NCBI GenBank assembly: GCA_017550765.1
Contig: JAFZOC010000289.1
Location: 1-6,421 of the forward strand
DNA length: 6,421 nt
DNA from: Oscillospiraceae bacterium
Lineage (GTDB): Bacteria > Bacillota_A > Clostridia > Oscillospirales > Oscillospiraceae
Direction: 5' to 3'
In this document: piece by piece, positions 1 through 5,854 of the stretch
Position numbering within the stretch: position 1 is the stretch's first letter
Layout: each line of letters starts with the position of its first letter
Translations under genes and position numbers: made by a program
The notes under the pieces: model-generated
Databases searched by the model: none
What the model was told of the DNA's origin: nothing
The model's input: only the letters and a program-made list of their open reading frames with translations

Positions 1-871
1 CCGTGCGCGGGTTGACGCCGCTGATGACCTCCTGGGGGACGCCGTTGATGATCAGCGGCGGATAGAAGGACACGCCGCTCACGATCCCCGCGTCCATCGC
101 GTCACGGAAGTTGTAGTAGCCCACATGCATGACGCCGTCGGCGTCGAAGCCCACGAAGGACTCCCGATAGCCCTGGCCCGCGTCGATCAGTCTGCCGTCG
201 ATGATGGTCAGGCCCTCAGGGTCGCGCCCGGTCCCGGTGCCGTCGGGATCCTGGAAGGCGCCGCCGTTGATGCCGCCGATCGCGCCGGTGCGCGCGGCGA
301 TCTGGTTGATGGTCTGACCTTCGCCGCCTTCCGCCACGTAGCAGCGCTTGGGATCCAGGACGATCATCATATGGCCGCTGTAGCCCTTGCCCTTCACGTC
401 CACCAGGATATAGCCGTCGCCGTCCTCATCCACATAGCCGTAAGGGTCGCTGCCGGTCGTATCCGTCTCCGGCTGCTGCGCCGTCTCTGTCTGCTGACCG
501 ACCTGCGGCGCGATCTGGATCATAGACGGGTCGAACTGCACGTCCAGATCGTCGTAGCTGCGCTGGAAGATCTCATCGACCTCATCCGCGTTCAGGAAGA
601 TCTTGGACATGAAGCCGAAACGTCTCGACTCCAGCATCGTCATGACGAACTTCTCTTTCAGAGCCGTCGAAGGTCCCTTGACCAGCACGTATTCCAGCCC
701 CAGTCCGGCGATGCCGAACATGATGGCCGTCGCCAGGAAGAAGCCGAAGATCCGGTCGATCACGCGAAAAGCGCTCTTCCACTTCTCGCGGGTCTCCTTC
801 TTGCGTTTTTCTTTTGCGACCTGTTCCGGGGCCGTTCCCCGCTCAACAGAATTCTGATCCAAATCAAACAC
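1..871 (-). CDS. Membrane-anchored phosphodiester glycosidase family protein (NAGPA/DUF2233-like), C-terminus off the window
   Basis: 290 codons are visible; the gene runs off the left edge. The N-terminus is charged and Lys/Arg-rich (about residues 10-40). One hydrophobic segment follows (about 41-64, IFGFFLATAIMFGIAGLGLEY), so the protein is probably held in the membrane with its main domain outside. After a Gln/Thr-rich linker (about 119-141) and an acidic DEDGDGY stretch (148-154) comes the catalytic-type domain, with GGINGGAF at 199-206 and PEG plus I.DG at 218-226. This is the GINGGFF-type signature of the phosphodiester glycosidase family (N-acetylglucosamine-1-phosphodiester alpha-N-acetylglucosaminidase; bacterial members are often called exopolysaccharide-related). 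The last visible residues, NPRT, match the start of the family's NPRTAIG motif, so the remaining C-terminal core lies outside. The start is GTG: an in-frame TAG stands directly before it, and GGAG lies 8 bases upstream (880-883). Substrate is unknown; in Clostridia a role in cell-envelope glycans is inference. Its promoter is separate from ireB's. Confidence 0.85.
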   Translation of the reverse strand, partial: MFDLDQNSVERGTAPEQVAKEKRKKETREKWKSAFRVIDRIFGFFLATAIMFGIAGLGLEYVLVKGPSTALKEKFVMTMLESRRFGFMSKIFLNADEVDEIFQRSYDDLDVQFDPSMIQIAPQVGQQTETAQQPETDTTGSDPYGYVDEDGDGYILVDVKGKGYSGHMMIVLDPKRCYVAEGGEGQTINQIAARTGAIGGINGGAFQDPDGTGTGRDPEGLTIIDGRLIDAGQGYRESFVGFDADGVMHVGYYNFRDAMDAGIVSGVSFYPPLIINGVPQEVISGVNPRT

Positions 872-879
872 CTACTCTA

Positions 880-883
880 CTCC
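880..883 (-). promoter_or_regulatory. Ribosome binding site fixing the GTG start
   Basis: Read on the minus strand, GGAG is followed by 8 bases and then GTG (871-869). The codon directly before this GTG is an in-frame TAG, so no earlier start is possible. The nearby ATG (minus strand, 885-883) is followed by GAG and TAG and cannot be used. A small hairpin lies just upstream in the leader (886-900: GCGGG stem, 5-base loop). Confidence 0.75.
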
Positions 884-914
884 ATGCGGGTCTCTCCCGC
901 ACATAATCTATAAT

Positions 915-943
915 ATTTTATCATAGCTCGTCTGATATGACAA
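915..943 (-). promoter_or_regulatory. Sigma-A-type promoter of the phosphodiester glycosidase gene
   Basis: On the minus strand the -35 box TTGTCA (938-943) and the -10 box TAAAAT (915-920) are separated by exactly 17 bases. The predicted transcript start is near 908, giving a leader of about 37 bases. The surroundings are markedly AT-rich compared with the GC-rich spacer to the right. A 10-base palindrome TTTTGCAAAA (949-958) lies 5 bases upstream of the -35 box; it could be an operator or simply part of an AT-rich upstream element. Confidence 0.75.
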
Positions 944-1195
944 GAAGGTTTTGCAAAATTTAAGAAACGGCCGCGCTCTGCGTCCCGGCGTTCGCCCGCG
1001 GGCCCGGCGGACATCGGCCGCCGCAGGGAGAGCCAGCGCCGCAGCGGGAAGATCGGTCGCGCGCCGCACGCTCAGACCGCACCAGGCGCGCTGACCGCGT
1101 CGGAGCGGCTCCGCTCCGGGAACGGCCGCCGCATAGGAAACAGCCTGCAGCCGATGGCCGCAGGCTGTTCGACGCGTCACACGGCGGCGCGCCCG
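944..1195. other. GC-rich spacer without a supported gene
   Basis: This stretch lies between the promoter of the glycosidase gene and the end of ireB. I see no reading frame with a plausible ribosome binding site or protein character; the open frames are Arg/Ala/Pro-rich, as expected from GC-rich non-coding DNA. It holds two inverted repeats: one at 1101-1118 (CGGAGCGG, 2-base loop, CCGCTCCG) and a stronger one at 1139-1169, listed separately. Confidence 0.6.
1139..1169 (-). terminator. Strong hairpin downstream of ireB, possible terminator
   Basis: A perfect 10-base-pair stem (1139-1148 AACAGCCTGC with 1160-1169 GCAGGCTGTT) is capped by a further GCC/GGC pairing around a GAT loop after one mismatch. 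It lies 26 bases after the ireB stop. In the minus-strand direction only a short T run follows the stem, so it is not a textbook intrinsic terminator. It may act as a weak terminator or as a 3'-end stabilising hairpin. Confidence 0.5.
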
Positions 1196-1438
1196 TTATT
1201 TGATGAGATAGTTCCGCAGGAGCTCCTGCAGGAGCTCGTCCCGGTCGATCCTGCAGATCAGGGTGCGCGCGTTGTTGTAGTTGGTGATATACGTCGGATC
1301 CTCGGACAAGATGTAGCCCACGATCTGATTGATCGGATTGTACCCCTTCACCTTGAGGGAGTTGTACACGGACGAAAGGATCTCCCGCATCTCCGTCTTG
1401 CTGTCGATCGCTGTGAATTTTCTGGTCGCATCCTCCAT
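1196..1438 (-). CDS. ireB: IreB family regulatory phosphoprotein (UPF0297/DUF965)
   Basis: An 80-residue protein, close to the family's usual 80-90 residues. The central block, [20 protein letters not shown] at about 25-44, is the family hallmark, followed by S-DPTYI..YN.AR and a C-terminal [13 protein letters not shown] helix. In Enterococcus faecalis, IreB is a substrate of the PASTA Ser/Thr kinase IreK, is phosphorylated on N-terminal threonines, and acts against IreK-dependent cephalosporin resistance. Here the N-terminus offers Thr5 and Thr9 as candidate sites. The start is the ATG 7 bases after AGGAGG; an in-frame upstream extension to 1519 would run through the promoter and is rejected. 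In many Bacillota ireB lies between alaS and ruvX; here it is downstream of pheT (107 bases) with its own promoter, and no ruvX follows. It is cytoplasmic. The family assignment is secure; its role in this organism is inferred. Confidence 0.93.
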   Translation of the reverse strand: MEDATRKFTAIDSKTEMREILSSVYNSLKVKGYNPINQIVGYILSEDPTYITNYNNARTLICRIDRDELLQELLRNYLIK

Positions 1439-1469
1439 GATGTTCCCTCCTCTCGCTTTTCTTGACCCT

Positions 1470-1497
1470 ATTATACCAGGATCTTCCGTCAAGTAAA
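1470..1497 (-). promoter_or_regulatory. Extended -10 promoter of ireB
   Basis: On the minus strand there is a consensus TATAAT (1470-1475) preceded by TGG, giving an extended -10 (TGnTATAAT). A fair -35, TTTACT (1492-1497), lies 16 bases away. The predicted start is near 1463, about 25 bases before the start codon. A short palindrome, AGATC-C-GATCT (1502-1512), sits just upstream of the -35 box. I see no intrinsic terminator between pheT and this promoter, so read-through from pheST is also possible. Confidence 0.75.
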
Positions 1498-1545
1498 GTC
1501 GAGATCCGATCTTCTGCAAACTTTTTTTGCGCGCGTTCGTCCCGA

Positions 1546-4230
1546 TCAGCGGATGACGGCGGCGTACTTCTCCTTCAGTGCCTGCAGGATCTGGCTGACC
1601 GTCTCCTCCGCGTGTTCGTCGGTGAGGGTCTGGTCGTCGGCGCGCATGGTCAGCGAGAAGGCCACAGACTTCTTGCCCTCGGGGATGCGGCTGCCGGTAT
1701 AGACGTCGAAGAGCGCGCAGTCCTTCAGATACTTGCCGCCGCTGGAGAGGATCGTCTCGATCATATCGCCCACGGGGATGCCGGCGTCGCAGACCACCGC
1801 GATGTCGCGGGTGACCGCCGGGAAGCGGGGCAGCGGCTCGAACACGGGGGTCGGGCCCTTCAGCCGGGCGATGGCGTCAAAGCGCAGCTCCGCGCAATAG
1901 AGCTCCGTATCCACGCCGTAGTTCGCGGCGACCTTGGGATGGATCTGGCCCAGGACGCCGATCTCCGTCTCGCCGACGTAGACTTTGGCGCAGCGGCCGG
2001 GGTGATAGGCCGTATCATTCTTCTCCCGGGCGAAGTGGAGCTTGCCCACCGCCAGATCGTCCAGCAGCGCCTGGACCCAGCCTTTCAGAACGAAGAAGTC
2101 CATCTTCGGCCCATAGGCGCCGATGGAGACGATCTTCGGCTCGTCGGCCAGGCCGTCGGGGCGTTTGCGATAGATGCGCCCGATCTCATAGAGCGCCGCG
2201 GACTTGTTGCGGTAGTTGTAGTTGCGGGTCAGGATCTCCAGCATGGAGGGCAGGATCGTGGTGCGCATGATGGAGCTGTCCTCGCCCAGGGGGTTCAGGA
2301 TCTTCGGGCTGTCCCGCCGGGGATCGTCCTTGGGCATGCGGATCTTATCGTAGTAAGTCGGGCTGATGAAGGAATAGGTGATGATCTCGTCCAGGCCCAT
2401 GCTGCGGCAGACCTCGCCGATGCGCCGCTCCGTCTGCTGCAGTTCGCTGTAGCCGCCGGCAGTGTTGATACCGCCGGAGAACGCGGTGGGGATCTCGTTG
2501 TAGCCGTAGAAGCGGGCCACCTCCTCGGCGATGTCGGAATAGTGCTCCACATCGCCGCGCCAGGAGGGCACCAGGATCGTATCCCCGTCGAAGCCGAAGC
2601 CCAGATCCGTCAGGATCTTGCGCATGGTCCCGGCGTCGAGGTCGGTGCCCAGCAGGCCGTTGATCTTCTCCGGCTCCAGCTTTACGGTGGTCTGGGGCTT
2701 CTTGCCGGGATAGACGTCGATCACGCCCTCCACCACTTCGCCGGCGCCCAGCAGCTCCACCAGCTCGCAGGCCCGGTCGACGGCCTTCCGGGTGCCCTCG
2801 GCGTCCAGGCCCTTCTCGAAGCGGGAGGAGGCGTCGGTGCGCATGCCCAGGGCGGTGGCGGTGCGGCGGACGGAGGGGCCGTTGAAGCAGGCGCTCTCGA
2901 AGAGCACCATGGCGGTGTCGCCCACGATCTCACTGTTCTCGCCGCCCATGACACCGGCCACGGCCACGGGCCGCTCGGTGTCGCAGATGCAGAGCATGCC
3001 CGGCGTCAGGGGCCGGTCGTTGCCGTCCAGGGTGCGGATGTTCTCCCCTTCCCGGGCCACGCGGACGCGGATCTCGCCGTCTTTCACGCAGCTGAAGTCG
3101 AAGGCGTGCATGGGCTGGCCGTACTCCAGCATGACGTAGTTCGTGATGTCCACCAGGTTGTTGATCGGACGCATGCCGGCGTTGCGGAGCCGCTCCCGCA
3201 TCCATCCCGGAGACGGAGCGATCTTCACGTTCTTCACCATCCGGGCGGTGTAGCGCGGGCAGAGAGCGGGGTCCTCGATGACGATCTTCGCCATGTCCGC
3301 GATGTTCCCGCCGGCCTCGGCCCGGACCACCGGCTCATGGAGCCTGAGCTCCTTGCCGAAGGTCACGGCCACTTCCCGGGCGAGACCGATCATGCACAGG
3401 CAGTCCGGGCGGTTGGGGGTGATCTCATACTCCACCACGTGGTCGTCCCGGCCCAGGAGCTTCGCCATGTCGTCGCCGGGCCGGCAGTCCTCGTGGAGGA
3501 TCAGGATGCCGTCTTCGATGCAGTGGGGGAACTCCCGCTGCTCGGCGCGCAGATCCGCCAGCCTGCAGATCGCGTCCCGCGCCGTATCATAGGCCACCAG
3601 GTCGCCCACATGGACGTTCTGGCAGTCGGTGACGGTCTCCTGGCCAGTCGCCAGGGTACATCTCCATCTGTTCGTCCCGGCGTTCTCCACCGCGGGGACC
3701 TCCGCCGCCACGACCTTGCCGAAGAGCTCGTCACCGCTGCCGATCGTGGCAGGGATCGAGGGCTTGGCCGGGTCGATGGGATGGTAGTCGTTCAGCAGCG
3801 CCGCGGCCCTGATCTGGCCAGAGGGGAAATCGTGGACGTCGGCGGCCAGCTCTTTCAGGGAGCAGAGCATCCCGAAGGATGCCACGCCCCGGAGCTTGCC
3901 CTTCTCGATCTTCGTCCCGTTGGGGAGCAGGGACTTGTGCAGCGCTGCGGGGACCAGATCGCCCACATGGACGTTCCAGGCGCCGGTGCAGATCTGGACC
4001 GGCTCGTCCCCGCCCACGTCCAGCTGCGCCACCAGCATGTGGTCCGAGTCAGGGTGCTTCTCCAGGGAGAGGATGCGCCCCACTTTTACATTACGGATGG
4101 TCTCGGAGAGGTCTTCCGTGACCTCGACCTTGGATCCGGAGACGCTCATGGCCTCGGCGAAGGCCTTGTCCCCCACCTCTTCCAGAGGCAGATCTACGAA
4201 CTCACTGAGCCATTTCCTTGGCATCTTCAT
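1546..4230 (-). CDS. pheT: Phenylalanyl-tRNA synthetase beta subunit, with an internal extension
   Basis: The beta subunit of the alpha2-beta2 enzyme that charges tRNA-Phe in the cytoplasm. It has 894 residues against about 800 in most bacteria. Domains in order: N-terminal B1 with SGSKVE (31-36); EMAP/OB tRNA-binding domain (about 48-136, EKHPDSD and GMLCSLKEL); an unusual extra segment (about 137-232, described separately); rejoining at EDGILIL with [12 protein letters not shown] (267-278); B3/B4 editing domain (about 300-480, [23 protein letters not shown] and GVMGG at 426-430); B5 (about 515-582, with the acidic SWRGD...[12 protein letters not shown] cluster whose Asp/Glu residues belong to the Mg-binding motif); B6/B7 (about 590-790); and the C-terminal ferredoxin-fold anticodon-binding domain (about 797-894, [10 protein letters not shown]). 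The start at Met1 is set by AAGGAGG 9 bases upstream; Met3 fits less well. The gene follows pheS by 16 bases. No frameshift or key-motif loss is visible. Confidence 0.97.
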   Translation of the reverse strand: MKMPRKWLSEFVDLPLEEVGDKAFAEAMSVSGSKVEVTEDLSETIRNVKVGRILSLEKHPDSDHMLVAQLDVGGDEPVQICTGAWNVHVGDLVPAALHKSLLPNGTKIEKGKLRGVASFGMLCSLKELAADVHDFPSGQIRAAALLNDYHPIDPAKPSIPATIGSGDELFGKVVAAEVPAVENAGTNRWRCTLATGQETVTDCQNVHVGDLVAYDTARDAICRLADLRAEQREFPHCIEDGILILHEDCRPGDDMAKLLGRDDHVVEYEITPNRPDCLCMIGLAREVAVTFGKELRLHEPVVRAEAGGNIADMAKIVIEDPALCPRYTARMVKNVKIAPSPGWMRERLRNAGMRPINNLVDITNYVMLEYGQPMHAFDFSCVKDGEIRVRVAREGENIRTLDGNDRPLTPGMLCICDTERPVAVAGVMGGENSEIVGDTAMVLFESACFNGPSVRRTATALGMRTDASSRFEKGLDAEGTRKAVDRACELVELLGAGEVVEGVIDVYPGKKPQTTVKLEPEKINGLLGTDLDAGTMRKILTDLGFGFDGDTILVPSWRGDVEHYSDIAEEVARFYGYNEIPTAFSGGINTAGGYSELQQTERRIGEVCRSMGLDEIITYSFISPTYYDKIRMPKDDPRRDSPKILNPLGEDSSIMRTTILPSMLEILTRNYNYRNKSAALYEIGRIYRKRPDGLADEPKIVSIGAYGPKMDFFVLKGWVQALLDDLAVGKLHFAREKNDTAYHPGRCAKVYVGETEIGVLGQIHPKVAANYGVDTELYCAELRFDAIARLKGPTPVFEPLPRFPAVTRDIAVVCDAGIPVGDMIETILSSGGKYLKDCALFDVYTGSRIPEGKKSVAFSLTMRADDQTLTDEHAEETVSQILQALKEKYAAVIR
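3535..3822 (-). other. Extra ~95-residue segment in PheT resembling a degenerate second OB/EMAP half-domain
   Basis: Residues about 137-232 of PheT. In ordinary clostridial PheT the motif GMLCSLKEL...DFP passes almost directly into IEDGI.IL.EDC; here about 95 residues stand between them. Both ends carry a similar L.A...FP motif (128-136 and 227-235), as expected if a block had been duplicated. Inside, FGKVVAAEV (170-178) and [13 protein letters not shown] (200-212) mimic VGRILSLEK (50-58) and [16 protein letters not shown] (78-93) of the first OB domain. Length, codon use and reading frame are continuous with the rest, so this is not an assembly artefact of simple type. That it is a duplication is inference; it may be a lineage-wide feature. 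Confidence 0.6.
3596..3619 (-). repeat. Intragenic repeat in pheT, copy 2
   Basis: 23 of 24 bases match the copy at 3953-3976 in the same orientation and reading frame (the one difference is base 3601 against 3958). Both encode NVHVGDLV. This copy lies in the extra PheT segment. Confidence 0.8.
3953..3976 (-). repeat. Intragenic repeat in pheT, copy 1
   Basis: This copy lies in the normal EMAP/OB tRNA-binding domain (residues 86-93). It matches 3596-3619 at 23 of 24 bases, including synonymous positions, although flanking sequence has diverged. Confidence 0.8.
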
Positions 4231-4246
4231 TTCCGTCTACCTCCTT

Positions 4247-5272
4247 TTAGAACTGTTCCAGGAACCGCACGTCATTCTCGAAGATGAGACGCAGGTCCGT
4301 GATCTTATACTCGCCCATGGCCAGGCGCTCCAGGCCCATGCCGAAGGCCCAGCCGGAATACACGTCCGGGTCGATGCCGCAGCCGGAGAGCACTTTGGGA
4401 TGCACCATGCCGGCGCCCAGCACCTCGATCCAGCCCTCGCCCTTGCAGGTCGAGCAGCCCTTGCCGCCGCACTTGTGGCACTGGATCTCCAGCTCGCAGC
4501 TGGGCTCGGTGAAGGGGAAGTGGTGGGGGCGGAAGCGGGTGACGGTGCCTTTGCCGTAGATCTTCTCCACCACCAGATCCAGCGTGGCCTTCAGGTCCGC
4601 CATGGTCACGCCCTTGTCCACCACCAGACCTTCGATCTGGTGGAACATGGGGCTGTGGGTGGCGTCCACTTCGTCCTTGCGGTAGACCCGGCCGGGGGCC
4701 AGGATCCGGATGGGCAGGCTGCGGGTCTCCATGGCGTGGATCTGCATGGGAGAGGTCTGGGTGCGCAGCAGGATCTTCCCGTCCTCGGTGAAGTAGAAGG
4801 TGTCCGTCCAGTCCCGGGAGGGGTGGCCCTCGTCGATGTTGAGCTTGGTGAAGTTGTAGTCTGCCAGCTCCACCTCCGGGCCGTCCACGATCTCAAAGCC
4901 CATACCGATGAAGATGTCCTTGATCTGGTCCAGGACGCTGTACATGGGGTGTTTGTGGCCCAGGTGAGGCTCCGTGCCGGGCAGGGTCACGTCCAGCGCT
5001 TCCCGCTCCAGGCGCTTCTCCAGCATCGCCTCGGTGACGCTGCGTTTGCGCTCCTCCAGCAGCTGTTCGATCTCCCCGCGGATCTGGTTGGCCAGCTGTC
5101 CCATCACGGGACGCTCCTCCGCGGAGAGCTTGCCCATCTGCCGCAAGATCGCGGTGAGCTCGCCCTTCTTGCCCAGATAGCGGATCCGCAGTTCCTCCAG
5201 GCGGTCCACATCTTCCGCCTCGAAGATGGCCTTCATGGCCGCCTCCCGAAGCTTCTGCATCAGTTCTCTCAT
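4247..5272 (-). CDS. pheS: Phenylalanyl-tRNA synthetase alpha subunit
   Basis: 341 residues, a normal family length. It is the catalytic subunit, pairing with PheT to attach phenylalanine to tRNA-Phe. The N-terminal coiled-coil tRNA-binding region spans about 1-90 (IRYLGKKGELTAIL at 30-43). The class II catalytic core carries motif 1 near GFEIVDGPEVE (125-135), the HPSRDWTDTFY segment (150-160), motif 2 FRPHHFPFTEPS (247-258) and motif 3 GMGLERLAM (311-319). Ala309 in GWAFGMG is the position equivalent to E. coli Ala294, which limits the size of the amino acid pocket. Four cysteines (265, 268, 273, 276) form a CxxC-x4-CxxC zinc-type knuckle, common in Bacillota PheS. The start is the ATG 7 bases after AGGAG; the longer open frame upstream runs through leader RNA and a palindromic repeat and is not coding. 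Expression is controlled by the T-box leader. Confidence 0.97.
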   Translation of the reverse strand: MRELMQKLREAAMKAIFEAEDVDRLEELRIRYLGKKGELTAILRQMGKLSAEERPVMGQLANQIRGEIEQLLEERKRSVTEAMLEKRLEREALDVTLPGTEPHLGHKHPMYSVLDQIKDIFIGMGFEIVDGPEVELADYNFTKLNIDEGHPSRDWTDTFYFTEDGKILLRTQTSPMQIHAMETRSLPIRILAPGRVYRKDEVDATHSPMFHQIEGLVVDKGVTMADLKATLDLVVEKIYGKGTVTRFRPHHFPFTEPSCELEIQCHKCGGKGCSTCKGEGWIEVLGAGMVHPKVLSGCGIDPDVYSGWAFGMGLERLAMGEYKITDLRLIFENDVRFLEQF

Positions 5273-5293
5273 ATCCGATCTCCTTTCCTGATA

Positions 5294-5377
5294 GGCTCCC
5301 CATAAAGGGGAGCTGTCCCGCGCCAGCGAGACTGAGGGATATCCTTTTCTCATCGGCTCCCCGCCAGAGGGGAGCCG
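5294..5377. repeat. Pair of related palindromes, interspersed-repeat-like, in the pheS leader
   Basis: Two hairpins share the arm GGCTCCCC. One spans 5295-5313 (GCTCCCC, 5-base loop, GGGGAGC). The other spans 5354-5377 (9-pair stem CGGCTCCCC/GGGGAGCCG, 6-base loop). They are separated by a segment containing a weaker TCCC...GGGA pairing (5316-5338). The pattern GGCTCCCC...GGGGAGCTGTC...GACTGAGGGA resembles the abundant palindromic intergenic repeats I recall from Oscillospiraceae genomes; that link is from memory. The element lies after the T-box terminator and just before the pheS ribosome binding site, so it is transcribed with the operon. Confidence 0.6.
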
Positions 5378-5418
5378 GCGCATCGCGTCTCGCGTTTGCG
5401 CCGCGACCGTGGGCGCGC

Positions 5419-5458
5419 AAAAACAAAAACGCCTCCGTCCCATGCTGGGACGAAAGCG
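5419..5458 (-). terminator. Intrinsic terminator of the T-box attenuator
   Basis: A 13-pair stem (5446-5458 with 5430-5442, two G-U pairs) with a GCA loop is followed by TTTTTGTTTTT (5429-5419). This is a classic strong terminator. Its left arm overlaps the strand needed for the antiterminator, so tRNA binding should prevent its formation. Confidence 0.93.
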
Positions 5459-5645
5459 AACGCTCCCGCGGTACCACCCAAATTCGGCTCGCCAGGAGCC
5501 GCACTCTCGGTGCTCTAACGCGCACCACACGCCGGGATCGACCGGAGCTCCCGGGCGAACCAAGCATCCCCGACGCAGAGGGCTCACAGCCGCCGACCCT
5601 CATTCTCTGTACGCCCGTCCAGATGCTATTTTCCCGTTCACAGCA
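5419..5645 (-). ncRNA. T-box riboswitch (tRNA-Phe sensing) controlling pheST
   Basis: On the minus strand the hallmark T-box sequence GGGTGGTACCGCGG lies at 5466-5479. Its UGGU can pair with the ACCA end of uncharged tRNA-Phe (discriminator A). Upstream, the AGAGA element (5604-5608), a stem I distal part with GGCTGTGAGCC (5591-5581) and a lower stem GGGC/GCCC (5613-5616 with 5553-5556) flank a candidate specifier codon UUC (5557-5559), which fits phenylalanine. A stem III-type hairpin lies at 5485-5501. UGGG (5477-5480) can pair with CCCA (5446-5449) in the antiterminator, and the same CCCA is the left arm of the terminator, giving mutually exclusive folds. The 5' end is set from the predicted promoter. 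The class is certain; exact stem I pairing is tentative, because AGCATC/GATGCT offers an alternative fold. Confidence 0.92.
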
Positions 5646-5650
5646 GGCAT

Positions 5651-5679
5651 AGGGTATCACAGTTCGCACCTTTTTTCAA
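5651..5679 (-). promoter_or_regulatory. Promoter of the pheST T-box transcript
   Basis: On the minus strand TTGAAA (5674-5679) is followed after 17 bases by TACCCT (5651-5656), preceded by a TGTGA context. The -10 box is weak (3 of 6), so the exact box is uncertain. Position and spacing fit a transcript start near 5644, just ahead of T-box stem I. Confidence 0.55.
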
Positions 5680-5710
5680 GTAGGTATTTGGTTTTTTGTC
5701 CAAGAAGGAT

Positions 5711-5739
5711 TTGACGGGGAAAGCATGAGCGTTTATAAT
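5711..5739 (+). promoter_or_regulatory. Strong sigma-A-type promoter of the lipoprotein gene
   Basis: TTGACG (5711-5716), a 17-base spacer, then a consensus TATAAT (5734-5739). The predicted transcript start is near 5746, which leaves a leader of about 109 bases before the start codon. It is divergent from the pheST promoter; the two -35 boxes are about 30 bases apart, back to back. Confidence 0.85.
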
Positions 5740-5747
5740 AACTTTAT

Positions 5748-5784
5748 GCATCTCTATGCCGAACGGGGCGACCCTGCGAGATGC
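5748..5784 (+). other. 5'-end hairpin in the lipoprotein mRNA leader
   Basis: GCATCTC (5748-5754) pairs perfectly with GAGATGC (5778-5784). Inside is a small GGG-GCGA-CCC hairpin with a GNRA-type loop (5765-5774). The structure starts within a few bases of the predicted transcript start. I do not recognise it as a known riboswitch class; it could simply stabilise the 5' end. The rest of the leader to 5842 shows nothing I can name. Confidence 0.45.
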
Positions 5785-5854
5785 TCTGCGGCGATCATAG
5801 CACGGGGATCGGGCGCATACCATGTGAGGACACTTCATGATCGGAGGTCCCCCC

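Noticed and set aside
125..913. Long plus-strand open frame opposite the phosphodiester glycosidase gene
   Set aside because: It is Arg/His/Leu-rich antisense shadow; the minus-strand frame has the family motifs, a ribosome binding site and a promoter.
1101..1118. Perfect inverted repeat in the GC-rich spacer considered as a second terminator
   Set aside because: The loop would have only two to four bases and no T tract follows on either strand. It may be chance in very GC-rich sequence.
908..1180. Minus-strand 90-codon frame in the spacer
   Set aside because: It starts close to the hairpin at 1139-1169, lacks a ribosome binding site, runs through the promoter at 915-943, and is Arg/Ala-rich without protein character.
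1521..1528. T run after pheT considered as a terminator
   Set aside because: The T run is on the plus strand; for the minus-strand pheT transcript it is an A run, and no stable GC-rich hairpin precedes a T tract in the right direction.
1462..4287. 941-codon plus-strand open frame across pheT
   Set aside because: It is the complement of a well-conserved pheT. Its composition (His, Val, Asp, Gly-rich, no domain pattern) is typical of antisense shadow in GC-rich DNA.
5273..5587. In-frame N-terminal extension of pheS
   Set aside because: It would translate the T-box, its terminator and the palindromic repeat. The normal-length start at 5272 has a good AGGAG site.
5725..5840. Plus-strand frame opening with MSVYNNFMHLYAERG, faintly like the start of a clostridial SAM methyltransferase
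   Set aside because: The resemblance covers only a few residues, part of which is simply the TATAAT promoter box. The continuation is the out-of-frame shadow of the lipoprotein gene, and no good ribosome binding site is present.
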